DNA of 64,000 nt from assembly GCF_017315705.1 (NCBI RefSeq), contig NZ_JAFLRF010000002.1, forward strand, positions 62,001 through 126,000, given 5' to 3'. The stretch comes from Trinickia mobilis. GTDB lineage: Bacteria > Pseudomonadota > Gammaproteobacteria > Burkholderiales > Burkholderiaceae. Within the stretch, counting starts at the first letter, position 1, and every line of letters starts with the position of its first letter. The notes under the pieces were generated by a model that ran no database searches, was not told the DNA's origin, and was given only the letters and a program-made list of their open reading frames with translations. The position numbers and the translations under genes were made by a program. Positions 1-9,098 of this stretch are shown piece by piece.

Positions 1-154
1 GACTGAACGACCGCTCGTCGACACTCTCCGGGCCTTCCGCAGGCAGAGCAACTTGCCCGACTGCAGTCGCTCGGAACGCCTAGTTCGCCGCTAAGGAGCG
101 ATAGTCGAGATCCTAATGAATTGCGGTGGTTTCAACGCACTGTGCGACGTCAAT

Positions 155-574
155 CTACTTTGCGTCCTGCAATGCCCTCTCCCATGCTGGGGCGCCCTCG
201 GGGAGTTCGCGACAGCAGTCAAGGCTAGCCAGTCGTCGACCACTTGCGATATCGACCAGCGTGCACGCCATGTTGAAGTGCAATGATCCAGTTTGATAAG
301 CGACCTGTTTTCCGTTTTCCCGAAATATCCATCTCCACACAAATGGATCTCCTTCGATTCGACGAATAACGTGCCTCCGCTGGGCAATAACCAAGGTAGT
401 GGGGTAGTTCAGACCGCCCGCAAACGGAAAGCTCTCTGTCCATCCTTCAAGGTTGTGCGGCCTCGCCCGATGTGCTGACTCGATTGGTTCGTCTGCCGTC
501 GATGCGTGAGCAGAGACACCGCCTGTCAACAGGAGCATGCCGATCATCGATAATATTCTGCCTATGCTTCGCAT
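155..574 (-). CDS. Small secreted protein of unknown function
   Basis: The product is 139 aa. The first 24 or so residues look like a Sec signal peptide: basic MRSIGR, a hydrophobic core MIGMLLLTGGV, then a cleavage-like SAHA. The mature part (about 115 aa) is polar, with three cysteines including a CC pair near the C-terminus (LDCCRELP), so a periplasmic or extracellular location is inferred. I do not recognise the family. It lies downstream of the SIR2-like gene on the same strand but 517 bp away, so co-transcription is doubtful. Confidence 0.5.
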   Translation of the reverse strand: MRSIGRILSMIGMLLLTGGVSAHASTADEPIESAHRARPHNLEGWTESFPFAGGLNYPTTLVIAQRRHVIRRIEGDPFVWRWIFRENGKQVAYQTGSLHFNMACTLVDIASGRRLASLDCCRELPEGAPAWERALQDAK

Positions 575-1091
575 GGTTGAGGGGGGAGCGGTACCCGCGA
601 GATAAACGTCACCAACTTCTACCGTGATGTAGGGGGATCAAGGTTCCGATGGCGCGTCGCGTGTACGCTTACGACGGTTCGGGTCGAAACGTCGACAACC
701 CGCTGCCGGTTTCCATCGACTTTCATACCATCGTGTGGCGCACGGAATAGGCTCGTAAGCCAAACACGAAAATCATTCACACGTGGGCTCCCGGGTAACC
801 TTGGCGTAAGCGAAGCGTTTAGTGGTAAAAAAAAATACGCCAACTAGGTTCCCGTGCGTGACTCAATTTTGTTCAATTGAGCTATTTCTAGAATCACCCG
901 CATACTTTCCTGCCGTTGTTCGGATCACCGGAATAATCTCAACAAGCGCGTCAACCGATCGCAATTGGAGTCGCGGTGCGCATGCTGAAGAACAAGGCAT
1001 CGTCATGCTTAACGATGCCCTCCTCTAACGTTAGCCGCCTCGGCATGCGAGTGAGCAGTTGAGACATGTCCGATCGGGCGCTAGAGGCCAT
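575..1091. other. Non-coding gap, no gene recognised
   Basis: This is 517 bp between the small secreted protein and the SIR2-like gene. Short open frames exist on both strands, but none has a recognisable motif, ribosome binding site or protein-like composition. It presumably includes the promoter of the secreted-protein gene, but no clear -35/-10 pair was found. Confidence 0.4.
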
Positions 1092-2060
1092 CTAGCAGTC
1101 GAGGAATCGCAAGACCTTCTTTAGTTCGAGCGTTTCGCGTTCCCCAAATATTTCGTTTAGCGGCCTGCGCGACGCTCCTATGAGTCCGTGACGGAAAGCA
1201 TTCTCGACGAGGGCTCGCCCCCCGCGTTCGTCGCCGGACGACAATGGCGCATTCGCGGCTGCGTCCGAACCCTCCGGCGCTATGACGTAAAGCTGCAATC
1301 CGTTTTCAGCCACTGCCTTCGCGATTACATCGTTGATATAGATGTCACGAAAGCCGTAGCCAATAGTCATAAGTCGATGGTTAGGCTGAGAGACATAGCG
1401 CGCGAACTGCCGGTGATACCAGTCGAGAATGGGAGGGAGTCCACGCGCGCGAGCGTTCTCGCCTCCTGTGATAAGCAGCGAGCCGCCTACGCTGTCAAGC
1501 CAATTCCAGGACCCGTGTAGCTTGAAACATGGCTGGCGATTCGCAGTGGTGCGAAATTCGCTTTCATTCTCAGGAACCCATTGGTCCGTCCAAGGAATTC
1601 CGCACGGACCAGTGCCCACGTTCGAAGACAATCGCATCCCAGGTAGCTCGACCCCGTCCCACCGCTGGAGATACTGATACTCCAGAAGGAGATCCTGGTT
1701 CAGGGTGAAGATTGCATCGAAGCGACTTAGCAATTTGCGCACTGATCCGTTCCCGAGACCGAGGTCGAAATTTGCAAGGCGGGATATGCAATAGTCCATC
1801 GCGCTGAACATAGTTCGAATCGCAGTCTCGAAGCTTCGCAAATCGGCGGAGTGTCTTTCGGGATCGAGCCTTGCCCTACCTTGCAGCTCCGCCAAAACCG
1901 ATTCAAATCCACCAACTTCGTTGAAGCTCCAAAGCAACTCCTTGATGGCCGGTGACGATCCAACCTCGGGACATCCGAGCAAATATTCGAAAGCCTCCGA
2001 CCCAAGCCAGCCACCCCAATTACGGGTGAACCCTGCTCCCAGCAATACCGAACAAGCCAT
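1092..2060 (-). CDS. SIR2-like domain protein (putative NAD-consuming, possibly anti-phage)
   Basis: The product is 322 aa and is almost wholly a SIR2-like (SIR2_2-type) fold. Visible motifs in order are an N-terminal NAD-binding glycine loop LGAGFTRNWGG (residues about 7-17), FTLNQDLLLE (equivalent of the usual TNYD signature), KLHGSWNW with the likely catalytic His, and GYGFRDIYIND near the C-terminus. In known families such domains hydrolyse NAD+ in phage-defence systems (Thoeris ThsA, DSR, SIR2-HerA, short prokaryotic Argonaute systems) or deacylate proteins. No HerA, Argonaute, TIR or STAND partner is visible next to it, so it would be a stand-alone member. A GGAGGGGAG tract directly precedes the ATG. 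Family assignment is firm; a defence role is inference. Confidence 0.75.
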   Translation of the reverse strand: MACSVLLGAGFTRNWGGWLGSEAFEYLLGCPEVGSSPAIKELLWSFNEVGGFESVLAELQGRARLDPERHSADLRSFETAIRTMFSAMDYCISRLANFDLGLGNGSVRKLLSRFDAIFTLNQDLLLEYQYLQRWDGVELPGMRLSSNVGTGPCGIPWTDQWVPENESEFRTTANRQPCFKLHGSWNWLDSVGGSLLITGGENARARGLPPILDWYHRQFARYVSQPNHRLMTIGYGFRDIYINDVIAKAVAENGLQLYVIAPEGSDAAANAPLSSGDERGGRALVENAFRHGLIGASRRPLNEIFGERETLELKKVLRFLDC

Positions 2061-2629
2061 CTCCCCTCCGCAAGGAATAGAAAACCCGTTCCTACTATCT
2101 TTGACGGGGTCGCCGGTTTTACTGACAAGCCTGAACCCATTTTATAAGTTGCCGCATCCGTGTGCATCGTGTGCACCGTGCCCCACCCAACGCCCCGTTC
2201 GCGCACGAATCCGCTCGTGCTGATGCCACGGTTGTCGGGCGCAACGCTGCGTCTCACGCTCCTACGCTGCTGGCGGCGAGTTCGCGTACCGAAGAAAGAG
2301 TCTCGCCCGACAGTTCGGGATCGGATTTCTCTACGGCGCGAGAGAACGCGACACCGCCAATCACAATCGTGGGAATTCCAACCGGCTTGATGCGCCGCGG
2401 CGCTGCGCTCGCCTCCGACGCCTCTCCGATCGCCTGCTGGCGAGGTGACATCAGTGACGTCCAGCGGCTACCGAGCCTGCTCAAGCCACTGCCCAACGAA
2501 ATTCCTCCACTCAACCGGTAGGGGCAGAAACAGCATTATGCCTATGCACCGTCGGTCCATTGACAATTCTCCATCTATCTGGCGTACACTCATCATTCAG
2601 ATTTACGCCTACAGGACGACAATGCCATC
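2061..2629. other. Gap upstream of SIR2-like gene, no gene recognised
   Basis: This is 569 bp between the SIR2-like start and the TetR remnant. Overlapping frames of 86-119 codons run on both strands around 2162-2521. They look like GC-skew artefacts and match nothing I recognise. A TTGACA at 2560-2565 followed 19 bp later by TACACT (2585-2590) could be a weak promoter for the TetR remnant. Confidence 0.35.
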
Positions 2630-2983
2630 ATGGGACATTCTCAGTCAGATAAGTTGCGGACCCACAAGCGCATCCTCGAAGTAGCGGCCAAACGGTTTCG
2701 CGAGCGTGGAATCCAAGGTGTTAGCATCTCCGAAATAATGGAAGAAGTCGGCATACGGTTGGAGGCTTCTACAAGCATTTCCCCTCCAGAGAGGCCTTGA
2801 TCGCGGAAGCGGTGTCCGTGGCGTTCTCGCGCTAGCAAGGCAGCTGCGATTCTCTCTGCACTTGTGGGCGCATCACTGCTTGCACGAGGAACGTCCGACA
2901 GGAATCTGGCTCAGATGCTGTTCGGCGCCGTCTCGGCCGAGCTTCGCTTCGCATACCTCTCAGAGGTCGTTCCGTCGCAGTGA
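2630..2983 (+). pseudogene. TetR/AcrR-family regulator remnant (frameshift plus internal deletion)
   Basis: The start encodes MGHSQSDKLRTHKR and a TetR helix-turn-helix (GVSISEIMEEVGI), nearly the same as the intact TetR gene at 5442. After about 42 codons the frame slips. The continuation TVGGFYKHFPSREALIAEAV is read in another frame from about 2756. The middle ligand-binding region is missing. A C-terminal piece resembling the end of the intact paralogue (SKAAAILSALVGASLLARG, ending LSEVVPSQ and a stop at 2983) follows directly. It is therefore a paralogue of the 5442 gene with a small indel and a deletion of roughly 80 codons. It is unlikely to make a working repressor. Confidence 0.85.
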
Positions 2984-3255
2984 CCGTGTGATCAACCAAC
3001 TCCGGCCCGAGCAATGAACAATCGACACCGGATACGCTCAATTGCTTGCATAATCTGAATTGAGAGCGATTAACAACAGCTTTTTCGCAAATCGTTACAT
3101 TGAGACAAAGTGGGTGAATACATTCACCAATCGCCGGCCGACGGCCAGTGTCCGGAACGAATAAAAGCGCGAGCGGCAGTGCCAGCAACGTCGCAGGCAT
3201 GCAGGTTACATGGTCCGACATCTCCTCCGACGAAAGTGTCAATGGAGAGTTATCG

Positions 3256-3625
3256 ATGAGCGATGATTTATTGGTGCGAGGACTGGCTACAAAACGGAAA
3301 CTTTCGAGCCAACGGGAACTCGACGAGGCGTTCGATGACCCCCAGACCCTGCGTGCAGCTGTTTGAAGAGTTTGCTACCGCACACTATTGATGAGAGTGT
3401 TGGTCTGACGAAACCTTGGGTTATCGTGAGCGCAGCCGGCTGAGTTTAGGGATGACTGCAGTACCCGGACGCCTCCATGACTTCGCCAATGCAGTCAGGT
3501 CTGCTCTGAACAGTGGCGTCACCGAAGCGGAAATACACGCCGCAATCAGGCAGATTGTCGTTTGGCGTGGCATGTCAATCGGTTCGGAGTGTATGAGGAT
3601 AGCGCGGGAAGCGCTCGCTTGCACC
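3256..3625 (+). pseudogene. Carboxymuconolactone decarboxylase-family remnant
   Basis: The first frame starts MSDDLLVRGLATKRKL, like the start of PcaC-type 4-carboxymuconolactone decarboxylases, and stops after about 36 codons. The neighbouring frame continues QLFEEFATAHY, then two stops, then ECW. The conserved C-terminal half follows: RSRLSLGM, HDFANAVRSALNSGVTEAEI and CMRIAREAL, matching the family pattern of RGALNNGVT and REA motifs. Frameshifts and stops make it non-functional. In living relatives this enzyme acts in protocatechuate catabolism or as an AhpD-like peroxidase. No other such gene is nearby. Confidence 0.75.
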
Positions 3626-4171
3626 AAGCCCTCAGCCGCCAGATCATCCACCGGCAAGCGCCAGCGAAGGCCTTTGACCCAAGTGAATCTCGCGCCGGGA
3701 GGCAGCGTTTTCCCCGGACGGCGGCGACTACTCACGAAGCTTCACTGGAAACGCTACCCAGTATGAACGCGAAGTAAAGTTGAATTGTGGAAGCCCGTCC
3801 CACTACAAGGATTGGCCAAGGCTATAGGCTATACACGAGGTAACACCAACGCATTGACGCTGTTACTCCGGATCCTTTTCCATCGATCAACAGGCCGGCG
3901 AAAGCGTGCACATTGTTCAAACTCACACGGGCGCCCACGAACCATTCACCGTTAATTTGATTGTTCCAAGCAAGCAAGTAGAGTATTTTTGAAAGCTCGG
4001 TTTATTCGTCCAGCGGTACCTATAGGGTGCAAATTTTTTGGATTGAAAACAATGGGCAGACCGCCGAAGAAACAGCAATTAGATGAGCTGGATATTGACG
4101 GCAGCAGAAGTATCAACTGCGTCCCCGCTTGATTTCCCGGGGGTATGTCGCTGAGCGTGAGGCAAGGGAAT
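3626..4171. other. Gap upstream of LysR gene, no gene recognised
   Basis: This is 546 bp between the decarboxylase remnant and the LysR start. A short open stretch near 3867-3980 reads like protein but has no start, ribosome site or recognisable match, so it may be further gene debris. The LysR promoter presumably lies in the last 150 bp. Confidence 0.35.
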
Positions 4172-5095
4172 ATGGACAGGCTCCTGGCTATGAAGGTCTT
4201 CACCAAGGTCGTCGAGATGAACAGTTTCTCCCGTGCGGCAGATGCATTGCAAATCCCACATGCGTCGGCAACCACCATCATTAAGAACCTGGAGGCGTAC
4301 CTGCAAGTACGCCTGATGCAACGGACCACTCGCCGGCTTAACCTTACTCCCGAGGGCGCGGAGTACTACGAAGGCTGCGTGCGTATCCTCGCTGACATTG
4401 ACGAGACGGAGCACAGTCTTGCCAACGCGGGCAAAGGCCCCCGCGGAAAACTGAGAATCGACATGCCGAGCTCACTCGGTCGTATCGTGGTGATGCCCCG
4501 CATTGAAGAGTTCAGACACAAGTACCCTCACGTCGATCTCATGATTGGGTTTGGTGACCGTCCCGTGGATCTGATTCAGGAAGGTGTGGACTGCGCTATC
4601 CGGGTCGGCAAGCTGGAAGATTCCAGCCTTGTTGCGAGGCGGCTAGGCGTGCTCTCCACGGTAACTGCTGCGAGCCCGTCTTATCTCGCGCGGTATGGCG
4701 AACCACATTCGCTGGAAGAACTGCAGCAACACATCGCAGTACAGTATTTCTCAAGTCGTACTGGCCGGACTACCGAACTGAACTTCGAAGCGCATGGCAA
4801 AAGCACCGAAATCAAGATGGGCGGGAGCCTCTCTGTCAATGACGCTGACGCCTACGTAATGTGCGGACTCCACGGAGCAGGCATCATCCAGCCACCTCTC
4901 TTCATGATCGTGTCACACCTGGCCTCAGGCGAGCTTACGGAAATCCTGAAACCGTGGAAGGCCCGCTCCATGCCGTTATCCGCCGTATACCCACACAACC
5001 GGCACCTTGCCCCCAAAGTTCGGGTCTTCGTCGAGTGGATAGCGGAAATCTTCGATCAATCCCAGTTGCGTCCACAGAAAGAAAAAAGTCGTTGA
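4172..5095 (+). CDS. LysR-family transcriptional regulator
   Basis: The product is 307 aa from MDRLLAM. This start was chosen because LysR regulators of this clade begin MDRL and the decayed paralogue at 14548 begins the same way; an ATG at 4145 would add nine residues. The N-terminal winged HTH covers residues 1-60 (SFSRAADALQIPHASATTII, then RLMQRTTRRLNLTPEG). An effector-binding domain follows (GKLRIDMPSSLGR, DRPVDLIQEGVDCAIRVG). It is closely related to the broken LysR gene flanking the efflux operon. It may be the surviving copy that controls that operon in trans, which is inference. The TetR gene lies 346 bp downstream on the same strand. Confidence 0.9.
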   Translation: MDRLLAMKVFTKVVEMNSFSRAADALQIPHASATTIIKNLEAYLQVRLMQRTTRRLNLTPEGAEYYEGCVRILADIDETEHSLANAGKGPRGKLRIDMPSSLGRIVVMPRIEEFRHKYPHVDLMIGFGDRPVDLIQEGVDCAIRVGKLEDSSLVARRLGVLSTVTAASPSYLARYGEPHSLEELQQHIAVQYFSSRTGRTTELNFEAHGKSTEIKMGGSLSVNDADAYVMCGLHGAGIIQPPLFMIVSHLASGELTEILKPWKARSMPLSAVYPHNRHLAPKVRVFVEWIAEIFDQSQLRPQKEKSR

Positions 5096-5441
5096 CGGCG
5101 TCGATGATAACGGCCGCGCGCTGACGTCGCTACCGCCGCTCGCCAACCTCGCCTCCAGAAATGAGACCGACATGACGCCCGGCATGTGAAGGGAGGTTGG
5201 CTGGCGCAAAGTCTGGTGCCGAACTGATCCTGATTGATCCGGCCTACACACCGCCATCGGTGCGGTGATGTATGCATCGCGACAGGGCTGGAGTGTGCTA
5301 GGCACCGGCACGGTTGTCCGACCGGTCAGCGCGGGCTCGCTGCTCCCAAAACACAGTGATCAACGCAAGAGTTCAGCCAATTCAATGACTTTTGTTTCGC
5401 TGAGGATTACAATGCAGCTCCTGAAGCATCGAGCCGAGATA
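5096..5441. other. Gap between LysR and TetR genes, no gene recognised
   Basis: This is 346 bp with short meaningless frames on both strands. An in-frame upstream ATG at 5412 could lengthen the TetR product by ten residues, but the paralogue at 2630 supports the later start. No clear operator was found. Confidence 0.35.
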
Positions 5442-6020
5442 ATGGGACATTCTCAAGCTGACAAGATCGCCACGCATCAGCGTATTGTCGACGTCGCCGC
5501 CAAGCGTTTCCGCGAGCTTGGAATCGAGGGTATCAGCATAGCTGACCTGATGAAGGAAGCTGGCTTGACCGTTGGTGGTTTTTATAAGCATTTTTCCTCC
5601 AGAGAAGAGCTGGTGGCTGAGGCTTTCGAGCATGCGCTGCGTGACATCGACCCATGGGAAGCATCAATTGCGACAGCCCCGCGCCAAGCGATGCGGACCT
5701 ATATTTCAGAAACACACCGCGATACTGTCGCAACCGGCTGCCCGATTTCGGCGCTGGCCAACGACATGAGCCGCAGTACCGACGAGACCCGCGAAATCTA
5801 CACAAACCGCGTCAGGCACATTCTTGAGCAGATATCGAAGGTACATCCTGCGGAAGACAGTGCAAGCAAGCGTTCGGAAGCCGCGCTTATATTCAGTGCA
5901 TGTGTCGGCTCGATTACGCTCTCCCGTGCTGCCTCCGACCCAAAACTCTCAAAGCAGATTTTAGATGGTACTTTGACGAAAGTCCTCGAGTTGCTTTCGA
6001 CGAAGCGCAGTCGGAAATAG
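5442..6020 (+). CDS. TetR/AcrR-family transcriptional regulator
   Basis: The product is 192 aa. The N-terminal HTH spans residues about 10-55: RIVDVAAKRFRELG, GISIADLMKEAGL, TVGGFYKHFSSREEL. The remainder is the helical ligand-binding domain with a TetR_C-like end (ACVGSITLSRAASDPKLS). Family members usually repress a nearby efflux or oxidoreductase gene in the absence of ligand. The nearest candidate is the convergent MDR oxidoreductase/efflux operon, whose last gene ends 413 bp away. The start ATG matches that of the degraded paralogue at 2630. Confidence 0.88.
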   Translation: MGHSQADKIATHQRIVDVAAKRFRELGIEGISIADLMKEAGLTVGGFYKHFSSREELVAEAFEHALRDIDPWEASIATAPRQAMRTYISETHRDTVATGCPISALANDMSRSTDETREIYTNRVRHILEQISKVHPAEDSASKRSEAALIFSACVGSITLSRAASDPKLSKQILDGTLTKVLELLSTKRSRK

Positions 6021-6433
6021 AAGGGATTCCTTGACAGGGTTTTCGGCCGCCCGCCGTCGAAGACGCCAATGCTGGAAAGCGGCCGAAGTTCGACCTCTCG
6101 AGCGAATCGCGAACCAGCTGGACTCAGCCGCCCCCTCGAGTCTGCCCAAGTCAATGACCGCATAGCCTGTGCCTGATCGGGTGTTCATTTGACGAACTGT
6201 TTCGCCTGGACGTCGTCTTCCGAAACGAATGAAGCGCGTCGCCGTGCGCCAACGTTTGGACCCGCTGAGAAGTCCTCCACCTCTGCGTGGTTCAACGCCT
6301 TGATTACGCGCGCTTCGCGACAGAGCCGCTCGGCGGCTGATCTTTCATTTCGGTGATGGCAAGCTCCGACATTCATGCCGATAAGTTCCGGCAGGCCATG
6401 CAGCCTGCCGATCGCATCGAGCTATGGTCCGAC
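6021..6433. other. Gap between convergent TetR and MDR genes, no gene recognised
   Basis: This is 413 bp. Short open frames such as 6185-6376 on the minus strand have no recognisable motif. The sequence reads like scrambled coding debris (many short open stretches in several frames), but no parent gene could be named. Confidence 0.35.
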
Positions 6434-7495
6434 CTAGCTTGTTAGAAGGACCACACCAGTCTTTCCTGGTCCACTCGCATGTTCAATTGCTTTTCTGAAA
6501 TCGACAAGAGGATACTCGCCCGCAATCGCGAAAACGTGAGGAGCTTCTTTGGCGAGCCGGATGGCCATGTCGCGATGTTGCTTCTGCTCCTCTAAAGAGA
6601 AGTTCATCCATTCGGTAAAGACCACGCCTTTAAACGCCAACCCTCTCGGCGCAAACTCAGACAGATCCGACGCGCCATTGCCCAGCCAGCCAAAGTTGAC
6701 GAACGTTCCCCCGTCTGAGAGGAACGAAACGAGGCCATCAACCATCGCTCCGCCGACCGCGTCGAAGATAACGTGCACAGGGCTGGACCCAATCGCGGAG
6801 TGCACCTGCTCCTTCCACTCGCTCGCCTCTGTCGCAATCACCCGCGAGCCTGGCAAAGACGCCTCGAGAAGTTCGACGCCCTCCTCTGTCCGGACAAGCC
6901 GAATCAAAGTCAGGCCGATCTTCTGTCCGAAGGCCGTCACGATACGCATCACCGATGAGCCTGCCGCCGTCTGGATTACCGTAACAGGCAATTCGGGGAC
7001 CGGCAAGGCGTTGTGTCCGGCGCGAAGCACGACCTGAGCGGTCATGGTGTTGATGAGAATTTGTGCCGCTACTCCGTCGCTCACTTCGTCCGGAACTGCG
7101 ACCAGAGAAGCGACAGGAACCTTTGAATACGTTGCCCATGTTCGCGCCGCTCCGGAAAGGAACATCACTCTTTGCCCAACAGCAAACTGCCCTTGCTGCG
7201 CGGCATTGTTCCCAAGTTTTTCGATCACGCCAACGCCTTCAAAACCCGGCGTACGTGGCGCTTCCGCCGCGATCGGGGCCGCCCTTCCACCGCGTTTGTC
7301 GCCGGCAATCATCAGGAGGTCTCCCGGATGGATTGGGCGCTTTGAGACGCGCACAAGTGCGTCGTGCGGCCCGGGTTCAACCTCGGACATCGGACGCGCG
7401 ACAAGGCGCAAGACCGAAGTGGGGTTACCATATTCCGCATGTTCAATCGCAGTGAAAACGCCCACATCTGCAGCTTCTTTCTGATTTGATGACAT
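6434..7495 (-). CDS. MDR-superfamily zinc-independent oxidoreductase (quinone/enoyl reductase type)
   Basis: The product is 353 aa with the medium-chain dehydrogenase layout. It has a GroES-like N-terminal domain (VRVSKRPIHPGDLLMIAG, PGFEGVGVIEK) and a Rossmann domain with QTAAGSSVMRI as the nucleotide-binding loop, then VHVIFDAVGG. It lacks the zinc-ligand cysteines of alcohol dehydrogenases. It therefore resembles NADPH-dependent quinone or 2-enoyl thioester reductases, which reduce an activated C=C bond. AGGAG lies five bases upstream of the ATG. It follows the outer-membrane channel gene by 72 bp on the same strand and is probably the last gene of the efflux operon. Detoxification of an efflux substrate or inducer is a plausible but unproven role. 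Confidence 0.82.
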   Translation of the reverse strand: MSSNQKEAADVGVFTAIEHAEYGNPTSVLRLVARPMSEVEPGPHDALVRVSKRPIHPGDLLMIAGDKRGGRAAPIAAEAPRTPGFEGVGVIEKLGNNAAQQGQFAVGQRVMFLSGAARTWATYSKVPVASLVAVPDEVSDGVAAQILINTMTAQVVLRAGHNALPVPELPVTVIQTAAGSSVMRIVTAFGQKIGLTLIRLVRTEEGVELLEASLPGSRVIATEASEWKEQVHSAIGSSPVHVIFDAVGGAMVDGLVSFLSDGGTFVNFGWLGNGASDLSEFAPRGLAFKGVVFTEWMNFSLEEQKQHRDMAIRLAKEAPHVFAIAGEYPLVDFRKAIEHASGPGKTGVVLLTS

Positions 7496-7567
7496 AGCAT
7501 CTCCTGATTAAAAGCTCCGTGTGCGCTACGCATGCTTGATGCACCGCGCACACACGCAACACGAAAC

Positions 7568-9091
7568 CTACTTGGTCTGTTGTTGCGTATCGGCAGATCC
7601 GACGGTTACGGCATCGCCCCACCCGCCACCCAGTGCGCGGATAAGGTTTACCGTAGCAGCCGCCTGAAGCCCGGAAAGCTGAACGGCCGTCGTCTGCGAC
7701 TGAAGTACCGTGCGCTCAGCGTCGATCACGTCCAGATAATTGACGGCGCCATCCCTGTACTGGGTGCGCGAAATCTCTGCAGCGCGCGTCGACGCCTGTA
7801 CTGCCTCGTTCTCGGTTTGCGTCTGCTGCTCAAGAATCCGCAGGTCCGACAGGTTGTCCTCGACTTCCTGGAACGCCTGAAGCACCTGCTGACGATAGTT
7901 CGCAACGTCTTCGTCGAACACGGCTCGTGCGTTTGCGAGGTTTCCTTTGCGACGGCCCCCGTCGAAAATGGGCACGGTTAAGGCAGTGCCAGCCAGAGGG
8001 CCGAGGAGAAAGGCTCGACTGGACCATTTGAAAAGGTCTCCCAACGTCGCCGACTCGAATCCGGCATTACCGGTTATCGATAGCGACGGGAAATAGGCCG
8101 CCTTGGCTACACCGACTCGCGCATTGGCTGCAGCCATTGCCCGCTCGGCCGCAGCAATATCTGGCCGCCGCTCAAGGAGCGCGGACGGCAGTCCCGGGGG
8201 AATCCGAATCTGAACAGCTTGCAACGGGCTCGACGCCATCGAAAATTCCGACGGCGCCTTGCCCAAAAGAACCGCGAGACTATGCTCGGCGGTCGCCCGT
8301 TGTCGCTGTGCCGTCATCTCGTCAGAGCGCGCAGTTGCCAGTTCGGCCCGAGCCCTGGCCACATCGAGCTCGGCAATGTCGCCATTCGCAAATTTCGATT
8401 GCACGAGTTTCAGTTGCTGCTCACGAAGCGAAACGTTTTGCGCATAGACCTGCAGTTCCGCGTCCAACTCGCGGACCTTGAAGTAGTTCGCGGCGACATC
8501 TGCCTGCAGGGTAAGCTGTACCGAGCGCAGGAGCGCTTCCGATTCCTCGCTTTCTGCACGACTCGCCTTGACCGCGTCAGACACCCGTCCGAAAAGGTCC
8601 GCTTCATAACTCGCGGTTGCTTGAGCGCGCCACAACGTCTGAGCCGGAACATTTCCACCATCGGGCTGGAATTGCGACGCGGGCGAGACCTTTTCTCGTG
8701 TTGGACCAAAGCCTGCGTCGATAGTCGGAAACAGGCCCGCGCGGGTGGCCTGCTGGATCGCGCGAGCCTCCTTGACCCGCGCAGTTGCCGCAGCCAGGTT
8801 CTGGTTTGCGGCGAGCGCCTGGTCTTCAAGCTCATTGAGGGTGGCGTCATCAAAAATCACCCACCACTTTCCTCGAGGAATCTGGTCGGACGGCTGCGCG
8901 ATTTTCCAGGTTCCCGCCTCGCCTTCCGCTTCGGCCGTGGCCGTTGTGGCTGGTGCCTCCTTGAACGCCGATGAGTCAGCAACGTTTGGCGTTCTGTACG
9001 CCGGCGCAAGTGAGCAGCCTGCTGACAGCAGTGCTGCGCTCAAAAGCGTCAACGAACCCCAAAGAACGCGCTTCACTTTATTTGTCGACAT
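7568..9091 (-). CDS. oprC: RND efflux outer-membrane channel lipoprotein (OprC/OpcM, NodT family)
   Basis: The product is 507 aa from MSTNKVKRVLWG. It has a lipoprotein signal ending LLSAGC, then the duplicated TolC-type helical repeats typical of NodT-family channels (GKAPSEF..., LLERRPDIAAAERAMAAANA, YRDGAVNYLDVIDAERTVL). A frame extending to 9196 has extra codons without a signal sequence, so the later ATG was chosen. Its start lies 7 bp beyond the RND pump stop. It forms the outer-membrane exit duct of the tripartite pump encoded by the two preceding genes. Order and the llpE-like gene suggest the BpeEF-OprC/CeoAB-OpcM system. Confidence 0.88.
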   Translation of the reverse strand: MSTNKVKRVLWGSLTLLSAALLSAGCSLAPAYRTPNVADSSAFKEAPATTATAEAEGEAGTWKIAQPSDQIPRGKWWVIFDDATLNELEDQALAANQNLAAATARVKEARAIQQATRAGLFPTIDAGFGPTREKVSPASQFQPDGGNVPAQTLWRAQATASYEADLFGRVSDAVKASRAESEESEALLRSVQLTLQADVAANYFKVRELDAELQVYAQNVSLREQQLKLVQSKFANGDIAELDVARARAELATARSDEMTAQRQRATAEHSLAVLLGKAPSEFSMASSPLQAVQIRIPPGLPSALLERRPDIAAAERAMAAANARVGVAKAAYFPSLSITGNAGFESATLGDLFKWSSRAFLLGPLAGTALTVPIFDGGRRKGNLANARAVFDEDVANYRQQVLQAFQEVEDNLSDLRILEQQTQTENEAVQASTRAAEISRTQYRDGAVNYLDVIDAERTVLQSQTTAVQLSGLQAAATVNLIRALGGGWGDAVTVGSADTQQQTK

Positions 9092-9098
9092 GGTGACC

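Noticed and set aside
2162-2521. Overlapping 86-119 codon frames on both strands upstream of the SIR2 gene
   Set aside because: Considered as a possible small partner of the SIR2 protein, but composition is low in hydrophobic residues and no ribosome site or motif is seen.
5265-5441. Longer N-terminus for the TetR protein
   Set aside because: Extra residues do not resemble TetR and are not shared with the paralogue at 2630, whose homology begins at MGHSQ.
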